A stretch of DNA of 64,000 bases, from NCBI GenBank assembly GCA_003247185.1, contig QKAV01000113.1, forward strand, positions 39,207 to 103,206, in the 5' to 3' direction. Below, piece after piece: positions 1-10,344 of this stretch; positions within the stretch are counted from its first letter, which is position 1, and each line of letters starts with the position of its first letter. The notes below the pieces were generated by a model that saw only the letters and a list, made by a program, of their open reading frames with translations, was not told the DNA's origin and made no database searches. Origin of the DNA: Crocinitomicaceae bacterium. GTDB lineage: Bacteria > Bacteroidota > Bacteroidia > Flavobacteriales_D > Crocinitomicaceae. Position numbers and translations under genes: made by a program.

Positions 1-183
1 CTGTTATTGGTGATGGTAATATTGGCTGTCGATGCAGTTGTAATATGAGTCACGACTATGCTGTTGCTCCGACCCGAAAGTATTATCCTGCAATAGTATT
101 GCTCAGTTGAGAGGTTGAACGAACCTGATGCCGGGAAAGTCACATTTTTTTACCTGGTAAAGCCCGACGATTATCGATTTCAG

Positions 184-1068
184 TTATCGGGTAAAGTTTT
201 TCCCTATAAACTGTAATGCCGGAATGATTCCTTCGCGCCAGTATTCCCATGTATGTGCCCCATTTCTGATGCGGTATTCATGGGCTATCTTGCGTTCACG
301 TAAGATCATGCAAAGCAGGGCACTACCATCAGCCAGGTAGTCATCATCACCACAATCGATATACCAGTGAACGGTGGAGAGGCTGTCTTTGTCTGTTACC
401 GTGGCTAATTTTAGCACACTGTATTGATCCCACCACTCAGGCAATGAATCGTTTTCGGGAGTCCCGAATATTGTATTGTAGCACCATACATCGTTCTGAA
501 GGCGCTTCTTCATTTCTGTGTCCGATACTATTGCAGGGCTTAAGGCGGCAGCCGAAGAGAACAGGCCGGGATGCCTCATGGCGAGCGTAAGTGTGCCGTA
601 GCCGCCCATTGATAATCCCGCAATGGCCCTGAATTCTTTGTCTCGTCTGATATGGTATTCTTTCTCGATGGTTGGGAAAAATTCATTAACCAGCATGTCT
701 TCATAGCGGGCTTTCCCTTTAAAATCGTTTATATACCAGGAACTGTCGCCATCGGGCATCACAATAATCATCGGGGGAATCAGCCCGTCGCGTATTGCTT
801 TATCTGCAAGTTTGTCGATCTGTCCGTATTGTACCCAGTCGGTCTCATTTCCTGTAAAACCATGCAGCAGGTACACCACCGGGTAAAAACGGGAAGATGT
901 ATGATAACCGGGCGGTAGATAAACATTGTACTTCACCTGGTGACTGAGTATCTTGCTTTCTATGGCCTGACCTTCTTTTACTTCTCCGGATATCTGCGCT
1001 GATGCAGGAAGAGTGAAACCCAAAAAGAGCAGTACGATTGGAATAACTCTGTTAAGCATACGTAGCAT
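184..1068 (-). CDS. secreted esterase, alpha/beta hydrolase (esterase D / feruloyl-esterase-like)
   Basis: GLSMGGYG nucleophile elbow, C-terminal His (GAHTWEYWREGI), signal peptide MLNRVIPIVLLFLGFTLPASAQ; ORF extends to 1266 but the signal peptide implies a start near 1059-1068. Confidence 0.8.
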   Translation of the reverse strand: MLRMLNRVIPIVLLFLGFTLPASAQISGEVKEGQAIESKILSHQVKYNVYLPPGYHTSSRFYPVVYLLHGFTGNETDWVQYGQIDKLADKAIRDGLIPPMIIVMPDGDSSWYINDFKGKARYEDMLVNEFFPTIEKEYHIRRDKEFRAIAGLSMGGYGTLTLAMRHPGLFSSAAALSPAIVSDTEMKKRLQNDVWCYNTIFGTPENDSLPEWWDQYSVLKLATVTDKDSLSTVHWYIDCGDDDYLADGSALLCMILRERKIAHEYRIRNGAHTWEYWREGIIPALQFIGKNFTR

Positions 1069-1347
1069 ACAATTGTGAATGGATAATAAAACCCGGTCTG
1101 TACCGGTTAACTGTTTCTTCGCGATGAAGATAGTCAAAATGTAATAATATCCTTTATGAAAAAGGGTAATCTGCTGGACAGACAGAAAAAACCGACGGCG
1201 ATTAGGGTGGTTAATGTACAGGGTACCGGGCTGCCAGGGATGTATTCTGGTAACATGTAAAATCATAGAAATGAATGAGTTTGCGGTGCATAATAACCCA
1301 CCCGGCTTTGTGTTACCAACTGATATCGCCTGTCATGTTTAATCAGA

Positions 1348-1378
1348 TTGCAGTACTGGTTACCCTTTGCTATCTTTG
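1348..1378 (+). promoter_or_regulatory. possible Bacteroidetes-type promoter (TTG-N20-TATCTTTG) upstream of M16 peptidase
   Basis: TATCTTTG (1371-1378) fits TAnnTTTG, with TTG at 1348-1350. Confidence 0.3.
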
Positions 1379-1576
1379 TCGGTTAATACATATGTGGTCA
1401 GGTAAGGAATTCTGAGCATCCTGTCCGATACCGAACGTTATGGAAAACATACCGGACACCTTAATTTATAAATTTGCCTGTAAGGTGCTGTGGAATAGTG
1501 ATATGTATTCATGGCATGCGGTTTGAGAAGTATTGAGCTTCCGTTAACCTGTTATATATGACAAATCATTCAATCC

Positions 1577-4500
1577 ATGATTAAAGAATTATCGTCCCAT
1601 CTTCCGGTAATCAAGTCTGCCGGTTTGTTGCTGTTGCTGATCCCTGTAATGGCATTTAATTCAATTAACAGCTTCGCGCAGGAGAATATCCATGGCTTCA
1701 GGCTGATTGAAAAGCGGTTCGTAAAGGAGGTAAACGCCAACTGTCTCTATTACGAGCATATCAAAAGCGGTGCGCGCCTGATGAAAATTGAAGCCGATGA
1801 TGAAAACAAGACATTCGGCATCACTTTTAAAACAGTTCCTTCTTCCGACAATGGCGTTGCCCATATTATGGAACATTCTGTGTTAAACGGTTCGGTTAAT
1901 TTCCCCGCCAAGAGCCCTTTTGATATCCTCTCAAAGGGTTCGCTTAAGACATTTCTGAATGCCATGACGGGCCGCGATGCCACTGCTTATCCTGTGGCCA
2001 GCATGAATGAGAAAGACTATTTCAACCTCATGAATGTCTATCTCGATGCCGTGTTTTTCCCGATGCTGTATACCGACCCCCGTATCCTGAAACAGGAGGG
2101 GTGGCATTACGAGCTTACCGATAAGGACGCGCCTGTTGTGTGCAAGGGTGTAGTGTTTAATGAAATGAAAGGGGCTTACTCAAATCCGCAACGGGAAGTT
2201 CGTTACCAGCTACTGAAAAACCTGTTTCCCGACAATGTTTATGGCTGGGAATCGGGTGGATTGCCTTCTGCAATTCCTACACTTACCCAGGAAGAGTTTG
2301 TAGCCTTCCATAAGAAGTTTTATCACCCTGAAAACAGCTATATTTTCCTTTATGGCAATGCCCCAACCGATAAAGAGCTGGAGTTTATTGATAAAAGCTA
2401 TCTCTCGAAATTTACCCGTGGAGGATTCAGAGCTAAAATTGAAGATCAGGCTGCTTTTACTGCTCCCAAGGAGGTAACCTCGACTTACCCTGTATTAGAG
2501 GGTGAAACCAAAGGCAAGACCTTTCTTTCAAAGTCGTTTGTTATTGGCCATAATACCGATTATACACTATCGATGGCGCTTGATATCCTGGCTGAAGTGC
2601 TGGTAAACCAGGAGTCTGCACCGTTAAGGCTTGCATTCCAGAAGGCTGGTATCGGAAAAGATGTATACGCCAGCGTGAGCAATTATAAGCAGAATGTATT
2701 TACGATTACTGTTTTGAATGCTGAACCTTCCGATAAGGAGAAGTTTGCTTCCATCGTGATGGACGGGCTTAAGTCGCAGGTTGCCGGTGGTGTTGATAAA
2801 TCTGAAGTGGAAGGGGTATTGAGCCGCCTCGAGTTTTATTTACGCGAAGGCAACAGCGCCCAGAAGGGGATCAATTACATGAACCAGAACATCAGCGGGT
2901 GGTTCTTTGACGATGATCCATTCTCCGGTCTTGAATATGAAAAGATGCTTTCGTCGCTCAAAGATGCCCTCAAAACGAATTATCTGGAGAAGATTATACA
3001 AGACGGGATGCTGGCCAACCCGCATGCATTACTCCTGGTTGTGGAACCTCAGGAAGGATTGGATGCCGAAAGAAACGCGGCTAATGTAAAGGCTCTGGCC
3101 GAATACAAGGCTTCTCTTTCTCCCGGAGAAATCGACAAGATGATTGCCGATACCAAAAGCCTTATCGAATACCAGAATGCTGACGACTCTCCCGAAGCCG
3201 TCGCAACCATACCCATGCTCTCTTTAAGCGATATCAGCCCGAAAGCAGCTTTCTACGATTGCGAGGTTATGGATGTTAAGAAGACTCCCGTGCTTTACAG
3301 AAAGGAATTTACCAACGGCATTCTCTATACACGCCTTCAGTTTGATATGCGTACACTGACAGAGCAGCAACTACCTTATGCCGCCTTACTGTCCGACCTG
3401 CTCGGTGCTATGAGTACTGAAAATTATTCGTACGGAAAGCTGAACCATGCCTTCAATGTAAATACCGGTGGATTCTTTACTTCCATCCAGACCTACACCC
3501 CCGATTTTGACGATAACAACCTGATGCCTAAATTTTGCATCACCACCAAGGTAATGAAGGAAAAGGCTCCTGCAATGTTTGAACTGGCCGGTGAGGTGTT
3601 GCTGAAAAGCCTGATGGATGATACTGCCCGGTTACACGAACTCATAAGCCGTCGTTGTTCACAGTTACAGTCGTCCATGAATCAGGATGGTTTTAATGTT
3701 GCAGCTTCGAGATTACCTTCTTATTTCAGCAGGGAAGGGGTTTTCAATCAAATTACTTCCGGGCTGGATTACTATTGGTTTATCACGAAACTCAATGATA
3801 ATTTCAATGCAGGTGTAAGCGACATTACCATGAACCTGAAAGCTGTAGCCGACCAGTTGTTCACACTTGATAACCTGATGGTCAACATTACCTGCGAAGA
3901 GAAAGATCTGCCGGAGTTCAACAACCGGATGTCTGAATTTGCACAAAAGCTGCCACAGCGTAAGGTTGAATACCAGACATGGAACCTGAAACCTGAAGTG
4001 AAGAACGAAGGAATTCTTGCTGCTTCAAAAGTTCAGTACGTGATAGCCGGTTTTAACTTCCGGCAACTGGGGTATAAATGGAATGGAAACATGCGGGTTC
4101 TGAGCCAGGTAATCTCTTCCGAATGGTTACATAACCAGATCAGGGTAATTGGCGGAGCGTATGGTGGATACTGTCGCCTGGGCGCAGACGGGACCGTTAC
4201 ATTTAATTCCTATCGCGATCCGGGGCTGAACAAGACCATCGAAACCTATCAGAAGACAGGTGATTTCCTGAAGAACCTGAAAGTGGACGACCTTCGTTTT
4301 ACGCGTTATATCATCGGTACCATTGCTTCTCTTGATATGCCTCTCACCGCTTCTCAACGTGGTACCAAATCGTTCGATATGTACCTGTTTAACAGGAAAC
4401 AATCAGATGTTCAGGAAGAACGGAATGCAATCCTTCGTACTACTGTTGCCGATATTGTTCCTTATGCCGATATGATTGACAAAATCATGGAGCAGGGAGC

Positions 4501-4579
4501 CGTCTGTGTATTTGGAAATACCCAGAAAGTAACAGCAGAACAGGAACATCTTAAGAACCTTATCAAAGTCGATATGTAA
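1577..4579 (+). CDS. M16C-family insulinase-like metalloprotease (presequence protease/PreP-like)
   Basis: Inverted zinc motif HIMEH, 1000 aa, N-terminal signal-like segment. Confidence 0.85.
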   Translation: MIKELSSHLPVIKSAGLLLLLIPVMAFNSINSFAQENIHGFRLIEKRFVKEVNANCLYYEHIKSGARLMKIEADDENKTFGITFKTVPSSDNGVAHIMEHSVLNGSVNFPAKSPFDILSKGSLKTFLNAMTGRDATAYPVASMNEKDYFNLMNVYLDAVFFPMLYTDPRILKQEGWHYELTDKDAPVVCKGVVFNEMKGAYSNPQREVRYQLLKNLFPDNVYGWESGGLPSAIPTLTQEEFVAFHKKFYHPENSYIFLYGNAPTDKELEFIDKSYLSKFTRGGFRAKIEDQAAFTAPKEVTSTYPVLEGETKGKTFLSKSFVIGHNTDYTLSMALDILAEVLVNQESAPLRLAFQKAGIGKDVYASVSNYKQNVFTITVLNAEPSDKEKFASIVMDGLKSQVAGGVDKSEVEGVLSRLEFYLREGNSAQKGINYMNQNISGWFFDDDPFSGLEYEKMLSSLKDALKTNYLEKIIQDGMLANPHALLLVVEPQEGLDAERNAANVKALAEYKASLSPGEIDKMIADTKSLIEYQNADDSPEAVATIPMLSLSDISPKAAFYDCEVMDVKKTPVLYRKEFTNGILYTRLQFDMRTLTEQQLPYAALLSDLLGAMSTENYSYGKLNHAFNVNTGGFFTSIQTYTPDFDDNNLMPKFCITTKVMKEKAPAMFELAGEVLLKSLMDDTARLHELISRRCSQLQSSMNQDGFNVAASRLPSYFSREGVFNQITSGLDYYWFITKLNDNFNAGVSDITMNLKAVADQLFTLDNLMVNITCEEKDLPEFNNRMSEFAQKLPQRKVEYQTWNLKPEVKNEGILAASKVQYVIAGFNFRQLGYKWNGNMRVLSQVISSEWLHNQIRVIGGAYGGYCRLGADGTVTFNSYRDPGLNKTIETYQKTGDFLKNLKVDDLRFTRYIIGTIASLDMPLTASQRGTKSFDMYLFNRKQSDVQEERNAILRTTVADIVPYADMIDKIMEQGAVCVFGNTQKVTAEQEHLKNLIKVDM

Positions 4580-4600
4580 ATATCTGCTTAACCTAGCTTG

Positions 4601-4640
4601 AAAAGAATAGCCGTAGTCTGACGATTACGGCTATTCTTTT
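4601..4640 (+). terminator. intrinsic terminator, 15-bp perfect stem, usable in both orientations
   Basis: AAAAGAATAGCCGTA (4601-4615) / TACGGCTATTCTTTT (4626-4640) followed by T-rich sequence. Confidence 0.85.
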
Positions 4641-4666
4641 TATGTTTTTCCGCCACGATTCAGGCT

Positions 4667-4990
4667 TTAGCCCGGAACATCCGGAATTTCTATTTTCAGA
4701 TTACCCGTGCTTCTTGTGAAGGTTATGTTGAGCATAATCAGCCGCTCTGTTGTTGCCTGAGTACCGTTATCGGTGTATTTCCCGGTTTCCATGTACTCAT
4801 TTAAGGCCTCATACAGCCTGATAATTTTGTTTTCCGCGATTTCAATTTTCAGATTGATCTCCATGTCAGAGAACATGTGGAAATCTGTAATAAACCCGTA
4901 TTGGTTAACGATGTTTTCTATTTGGTGGATAGCAACATGCCTCTCCTTATTACAGTATGCTTTCCAGTAAAAATGTGGTTTGTCTTTCAT
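4667..4990 (-). CDS. conserved-looking hypothetical protein
   Basis: ORF; likely start at the internal Met (MKDKPHFYWKAYCNKERH...). Confidence 0.5.
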   Translation of the reverse strand: MKDKPHFYWKAYCNKERHVAIHQIENIVNQYGFITDFHMFSDMEINLKIEIAENKIIRLYEALNEYMETGKYTDNGTQATTERLIMLNITFTRSTGNLKIEIPDVPG

Positions 4991-5647
4991 GTTGTATCTA
5001 TAACGGCCTGATAGCCGTAAATTGTGTACTGTTGTAACCCGGTTTTTATCCTGTTTATTGTCGTTACCCTGCCACAACCTGGAACGCCTGAAAACACGAG
5101 CCGCCCTGCCGGGAATCACAAGGCAGAAGAGTGCGACGTTACGGTAAGCCGGGAGGATTACAGGGAAAGGTTAGGAAGCGTTGGCGGGATAATTCCCCTC
5201 TCTTGATATCATGGAATAGATAGATCGCGCGGCCTAACAAAAAATGTGCCAAAGATTACACATAGTTAGGTCTCTTACATATTTAGAATACACCATACTT
5301 GCAGCAAACATAGGCTTTCTATAGGAAAAATTCGAATTTGCTCCGAGTTTGGTGTGAATTTGCTGTAACTGAGGTGTACATAAGACCCACAAACAACTTT
5401 TAATCAGTTGATTAAAAAAGCAGGGTTATGTGCCGATTATCACTTATAAATTAGAAAAAAATTAACAGTGCCTAGGCGAAGAGGGGAATTTATGTGAAAT
5501 AATGCACCCATATTTTGGAAAGTAGTTCTATTATTTGGAAACTAAAAACAGGGGGCTGATTAAGCCAGAATGGATTAAGGGGAAAGGGGAGAAAAACCTT
5601 CACGACCATTTAATGATTCTATGATGCTCATTTTGAATGTATTTACA

Positions 5648-5712
5648 GTGATTAGTAATTAGTGATTAGTGATTCGTGAATAGTGATTAGTGATTAGTGA
5701 ATAGTGAGTAGA
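5648..5712. repeat. degenerate 7-bp tandem repeat (GTGATTA/GTGAATA)
   Basis: agtgattagtaattagtgattagtgattcgtgaatagtgattagtgattagtgaatagtgag. Confidence 0.9.
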
Positions 5713-6090
5713 GAGAGGTGAGATGTAAAAGTTGGGAAATGGTGTAATTGTTAAATAATTTCCGAAGACGACTATTTCCGGCAATCCTTAACTGTACAGC
5801 AAAAAGACTTTTGAGTTTTTATGCCCTATGAAAATATTTATTAACAGAGTGGGGCTGAAATGGATAAAAGATTATTTTTGCTTTAAAGGTTAATTTTTAA
5901 TCTTTTGTAAAAAAGTCGATATGAATTACCGCACAGCGAACGTCGGAACCTCTTCTGGATATTTTCGGGAAAGGGCAGGAGATAGAACTAGCATGACGAC
6001 CGGGGTTTATCCTCTCGTGAGCGAAAAGAGCATACAACGAATTATTGCACCGTATGACACTTTGTAATTTATTGATTGAGGAAATAAGCC

Positions 6091-6143
6091 ACCATAGAGG
6101 TGTTGTTGTAAGCCCGATCTGGGCATATAACAACACCTTTGGT
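6091..6143. repeat. inverted repeat / hairpin upstream of ATPase gene
   Basis: AGGTGTTGTT (6098-6107) / AACAACACCT (6129-6138), flanked by ACCA...GGT. Confidence 0.75.
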
Positions 6144-6292
6144 GAATATGTAAGCGAGTTACCGCCAAGCATAACACACAGCAACTAAGACAGTGCAATC
6201 GTTTTGAAAAGGATAGTTTTTCAAAATTTAATTACAGAAAAGGTTTAAATTTGTTTTCAGAATTTAAACAGTATTTATGTGAATAATTTAGA

Positions 6293-7396
6293 ATGTCAGA
6301 TATAAAATTAAAAAATTTTACCATTAAGGGGTATAAAAGCATAAAGACAATTGAAAACTTTGAGCCTCGTTCCATTAATATTTTAATTGGACCTAATGGT
6401 GCAGGTAAAAGTAACTTTATTTCATTTTTCAAGTTTTTGAGTTGGATGCTAAACTCAGATGGAAAACTTCAAGAGTATGTCGCATATTTAGGTGGAGCTA
6501 ATGACATATTACATGATGGAGCTGACGTGACAAAAAGTATAGATGCTCATATCGAAATTCAAACCTCATCTGGAATAAATGAATACTTGTTTAGTTTAAT
6601 GTTTGCTAAACCTGATAAACTTGTATTTAGAGAAGAGAAATATCGTTTTACTCCTCTTCGCATTCAAGGAGAGCCTCGTTGGAGATCATGTGGCGTTGGA
6701 CATGAGGAAGCTCATTTACCGGAAGTATCTAACCAAACAGCAAGTGCAATTTTAAATCTTTTAAAAAAACTAATAGTTTATCAGTTCCATAATACTAGTG
6801 ATACTGCGCCAATGCGTTTGAAATGGTCTGTGTCTGATGGTAGATGGTTAAAACAAAATGGAGAAAATTTAGGAAGTTTTCTTTTTCGATTACAGAATGA
6901 GGAGAAACCTTATTATATACGAATTGTAAAATATATTCGTTTGGTATTGCCTTTTTTTGATGATTTTGAGTTATATAATGAATTTGGACAAATTCTTTTA
7001 CGGTGGAAAGAAAAAGGGACAAATAAAGTTTTTAATGCGGGTCAAGCTTCGGATGGAATGCTAAGGACTATTGCATTAATAAGTTTACTAGCTCAGAATC
7101 CAAGAGACTTACCAACAGTTTTATTTTTAGATGAACCTGAATTGGGATTACATCCAAGTGCAATTGATGCAGTTGCTGGTTTAATAAAGGCTGCCTCTTC
7201 AAATTGTCAAGTATTTATTGCGACACAGTCTATAAGCTTAGTGAATAACTTTGAACTTGATGATTTGGTTGTAATCGACAGAAAGAAAAGAAGTTCTGAA
7301 TATAAACGTCCCGATAGTGATCGTTTACAAGTTTATCTTGAAGAATTTTCAACAGGTCAAATTTGGGAAAAAAATATCATAGGAGGTCGTCCATGA
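6293..7396 (+). CDS. AAA/ABC-type ATPase (RecF/OLD-like, AAA_21 type)
   Basis: Walker A GPNGAGKSNF, signature-like region GQASDGMLR, Walker B VLFLDEPELGLHP, switch-like FIATQS. Confidence 0.88.
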   Translation: MSDIKLKNFTIKGYKSIKTIENFEPRSINILIGPNGAGKSNFISFFKFLSWMLNSDGKLQEYVAYLGGANDILHDGADVTKSIDAHIEIQTSSGINEYLFSLMFAKPDKLVFREEKYRFTPLRIQGEPRWRSCGVGHEEAHLPEVSNQTASAILNLLKKLIVYQFHNTSDTAPMRLKWSVSDGRWLKQNGENLGSFLFRLQNEEKPYYIRIVKYIRLVLPFFDDFELYNEFGQILLRWKEKGTNKVFNAGQASDGMLRTIALISLLAQNPRDLPTVLFLDEPELGLHPSAIDAVAGLIKAASSNCQVFIATQSISLVNNFELDDLVVIDRKKRSSEYKRPDSDRLQVYLEEFSTGQIWEKNIIGGRP

Positions 7397-8079
7397 AATA
7401 TTTAAATATAATTGTGGAAGGTAACTCCGAGGAAGCTTTTGTTAACGATGTTTTAGTAAAACATTTTGCATCACTTAATATTTTTATTTCTGCACGTAAA
7501 ATTAAGACTGGATGGGATAAACTTAATAATAAGCCTGCAAAAGGAGGATTACTGAAATATATTAAATTTCGAAATGATGTATTGCGATGGATTGAATCAG
7601 ATAGGAATCAACCTCAATTTTGGTATACTAGCATGCTTGATTTATATGCATTCCCAAAAGATGATTTGAGTCCATACAAAGATAACATTCAATTAATTAG
7701 CGATCCGTATACAAAAATTGTAAGTCTCGAAACCGCAATTGCTCAAGACATAAATCATCCTAAGTTTATCCCATATGTTCAATTACATGAATTTGAGGCT
7801 TTTTTATTGGTTAATCCAGACAAATTGATTACTATGTATCCAAATGAACAAACTGGAATAAATCGTTTAAAAGGGGAAATAGAGAATAAAAAGCCAGAGG
7901 AAATAAACGAATCTATACAGACGGCTCCATCAAAAAGGATTATTAAATATTTGCCTGATTACGAAGGACAAAAAGCACAAGTAGGGCCATTAGTTGCTGA
8001 AGAAATAGGTTTAACTGCGTTACGGCTTAATTGTCCTCATTTTAATGATTGGATAACAAAACTTGAAAATGTAACTTAA
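7393..8079 (+). CDS. DUF4276-like protein, translationally coupled to the upstream ATPase
   Basis: ATG at 7393 overlaps the ATPase TGA (ATGA), strong AGGAGG at 7381; N-terminus NIIVEGNSEEAFVNDVL resembles DUF4276 'VEGxxE' start. Confidence 0.75.
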   Translation: MKYLNIIVEGNSEEAFVNDVLVKHFASLNIFISARKIKTGWDKLNNKPAKGGLLKYIKFRNDVLRWIESDRNQPQFWYTSMLDLYAFPKDDLSPYKDNIQLISDPYTKIVSLETAIAQDINHPKFIPYVQLHEFEAFLLVNPDKLITMYPNEQTGINRLKGEIENKKPEEINESIQTAPSKRIIKYLPDYEGQKAQVGPLVAEEIGLTALRLNCPHFNDWITKLENVT

Positions 8080-8220
8080 AAACGATAGCTGGTAATACAC
8101 GGTTATAAAACATTGATGATTAAGTGATTAGACTGGTGCGCTACCTAGCATCAAGGTTCTGTGTCGGGGGATATGTTCGTAGCTCCAAAAGCTCCATCGT
8201 TTCACACCGTCAATCGTTTG
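8080..8220. repeat. cassette-like spacer A with inverted repeat
   Basis: AAACGATAGCT (about 8080-8090) pairs with AGCTCCATCGTTT (8190-8202). Confidence 0.5.
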
Positions 8221-8267
8221 CATTAATTCAAAATAGAAGACACAATTATTAACATAGACAATAAATT

Positions 8268-9008
8268 ATGGCAAAATTTTTAAACACAACAGGAGTTTCA
8301 TACCACTTAGAAGAACTTATCAAAGGGACAAAGGACAGATTAATATTAATAAGTCCATATTTGCAGTTTACTGACAGAATAAAGGAACACCTTAGCAATT
8401 TAAACATTCAAAAACGCGACATTCGGATTGTTTACAGGGAAAACAAGTTACAACTTGAAGAAAACAACTGGTTGGAGAGTCAAATAGGTATTCGGACCAG
8501 TATTTGTAAAAACCTGCACGCCAAATGTTACTTGAATGAAAATGAAGCAATTATTACTTCAATGAATTTGTATGAGTTTTCTCAACAAAACAATAACGAA
8601 ATGGGAATTTACTTTACCAAAGCCCAAGACCCAGATCTATACAATTCAACTTTTGAAGAAGTTCAGCGACTGTTGACAATAAGTGATGAAATTAGAGTTT
8701 CTGTGAAGAAAGTTACCTCGGATACACCTCCGAAAACTGAAAAGAAAAGTGTGGATACAAAATATCCAAATACAAAATCAACGGGCGTACAATCAGGTTT
8801 TTGCATAAGGACAGGAATCCCTATTCCATTTAACGTGGAAAAACCGTTGAGTTATGACGCCTTCAAAAAATGGAGTGAGTTTGGCGATCCTGACTATCCC
8901 GAAAGGTTCTGTCATTTTTCAGGTGAACCGTCAAATGGAGAAACAAGTGTGAGCAGACCAATACTAAAAAAGAACTGGAAAAAAGCAAAAGAAATATTTA
9001 ACCTATGA
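8268..9008 (+). CDS. phospholipase D-like domain protein
   Basis: NLHAKCYLNENEAIITSMNLYEFS resembles a PLDc_2 HxK(x)4D/N-type motif; single motif only. Confidence 0.7.
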   Translation: MAKFLNTTGVSYHLEELIKGTKDRLILISPYLQFTDRIKEHLSNLNIQKRDIRIVYRENKLQLEENNWLESQIGIRTSICKNLHAKCYLNENEAIITSMNLYEFSQQNNNEMGIYFTKAQDPDLYNSTFEEVQRLLTISDEIRVSVKKVTSDTPPKTEKKSVDTKYPNTKSTGVQSGFCIRTGIPIPFNVEKPLSYDAFKKWSEFGDPDYPERFCHFSGEPSNGETSVSRPILKKNWKKAKEIFNL

Positions 9009-9070
9009 GACGAGAGAAAGGAAGGACTACTGCGAATATCAGCTAACCGGTAAATTCGGCATCTGTGGTT

Positions 9071-9195
9071 TTCGGTGGGTATCTTTCCACTCAGGCATCT
9101 TTTCGGAAAGAAAGGAAATCGCCTAGATATCTTGAGACACAGCCGAATAATTTGCCCCTGCGTATGGTTTCCTGCGTAGGCATAATTTGAAAAAA
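9071..9195. repeat. cassette-like spacer B (B/E repeat family)
   Basis: 57-bp core 9081-9138 closely matches 11511-11567. Confidence 0.7.
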
Positions 9196-9200
9196 CAATC

Positions 9201-9767
9201 TTGATTGAAATAATAAATACATATGACAAGGTTATTCAAACTACCTCTAATCTAGTTAGGGCTTATAAAATATATCCAAAAGTCTTTGAAAAAGAAGAAT
9301 ATAAATGGTTACATAAGTTTCTGGACAAAGCACTTTTTACAGTTTTAAATCACTTAGATTTAGCAATTGGCCTTAAATATGTTCAAGTAAGTCTGGCTGT
9401 TGGCAATAAATTAGAAGCGAACTATTTTTCTAGAGTATTAGTATTAACTTCTCATGAAATCCTAAATGATTTGAATAAAATGCTCGGAAAGGATATCAGA
9501 TTAGAAATACAAGAAAGAATTGGTATCGAAGGATTAAAGGAAATTGACGAGTTGACAAAAGAAATGAATTGTCTGAGGAAGAAGCATTTAGAAAAATTAA
9601 AACGCTTGAGAAATAAAGTTATAGGACATAAATATGAATACGCCTACCAACAAGCAGAAATGATTACAGATATTGATATCAAAGATATCTATCATGTTGG
9701 AAAGGATATTTTTAATGTTCAAATGAAATTTATCCAGATTTACAAGAAAATGCTTGAAAGAATTTAA
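9201..9767 (+). CDS. HEPN/AbiU2-like candidate protein
   Basis: KRLRNKVIGHKYEY contains R-N-x4-H; all-helical appearance; TTG start uncertain. Confidence 0.55.
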   Translation: MIEIINTYDKVIQTTSNLVRAYKIYPKVFEKEEYKWLHKFLDKALFTVLNHLDLAIGLKYVQVSLAVGNKLEANYFSRVLVLTSHEILNDLNKMLGKDIRLEIQERIGIEGLKEIDELTKEMNCLRKKHLEKLKRLRNKVIGHKYEYAYQQAEMITDIDIKDIYHVGKDIFNVQMKFIQIYKKMLERI

Positions 9768-9839
9768 TAAAGCTATTAATAGTAAATAGGACTCTGAGCA
9801 GTCTGCAAAACCCGGCGAAGCGTACAGGTTGAACCACAT

Positions 9840-9865
9840 CCCTTAACAGGCTATGTACTTAAGGG
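9840..9865. repeat. inverted repeat in spacer C
   Basis: CCCTTAA (9840-9846) / TTAAGGG (9859-9865). Confidence 0.4.
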
Positions 9866-10344
9866 CAGTTATTGGAATAGTTCAGAGGGAAATGGGCTGT
9901 TGTGGTTGAAGGTATTACTGAATTTAAAGTAACCAAAGCTATCTGATTCTGATAGATTAATGCTGTAAATGATTGCGTTTGACCTTTGTTAGTGAGCTGA
10001 AAGGATAGTTATCCCTCTCCATACAAAGCAGGCGACATCTTGGAAAAGGATTAAGCAATTGTAAGGCCTGTTCAGCAATCGTAAAACCCGATTTCTTTTT
10101 TTTATCAGTATTTTTTTTGTGAATAATTCCTGAATTATTGAAAGAATCCGGTATTTTTGAAAAAGTTATCCTGGCTGGCGGGATTTAGTTTAACATACAG
10201 TATAAAAAGATGTCGAGATAGTATGTTATATATGAGATTTAGTCCGTTTAAACTTCTCAACGGTTTGAAAGGTTTGAGCGCGCAATCGTCAGGTTTAACT
10301 ATACTAAAAGATAGCAGTAAGCTAAAAAGAAACATGTATGCACA

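Noticed and set aside
5648-5712. Possible CRISPR or origin iterons
   Set aside because: Degenerate 7-bp tandem repeat, no spacers and no replication gene next to it.
5897-6198. ORFs of 95 and 63 aa on the minus strand
   Set aside because: They overlap the hairpin region, overlap each other, and have no recognisable protein character.
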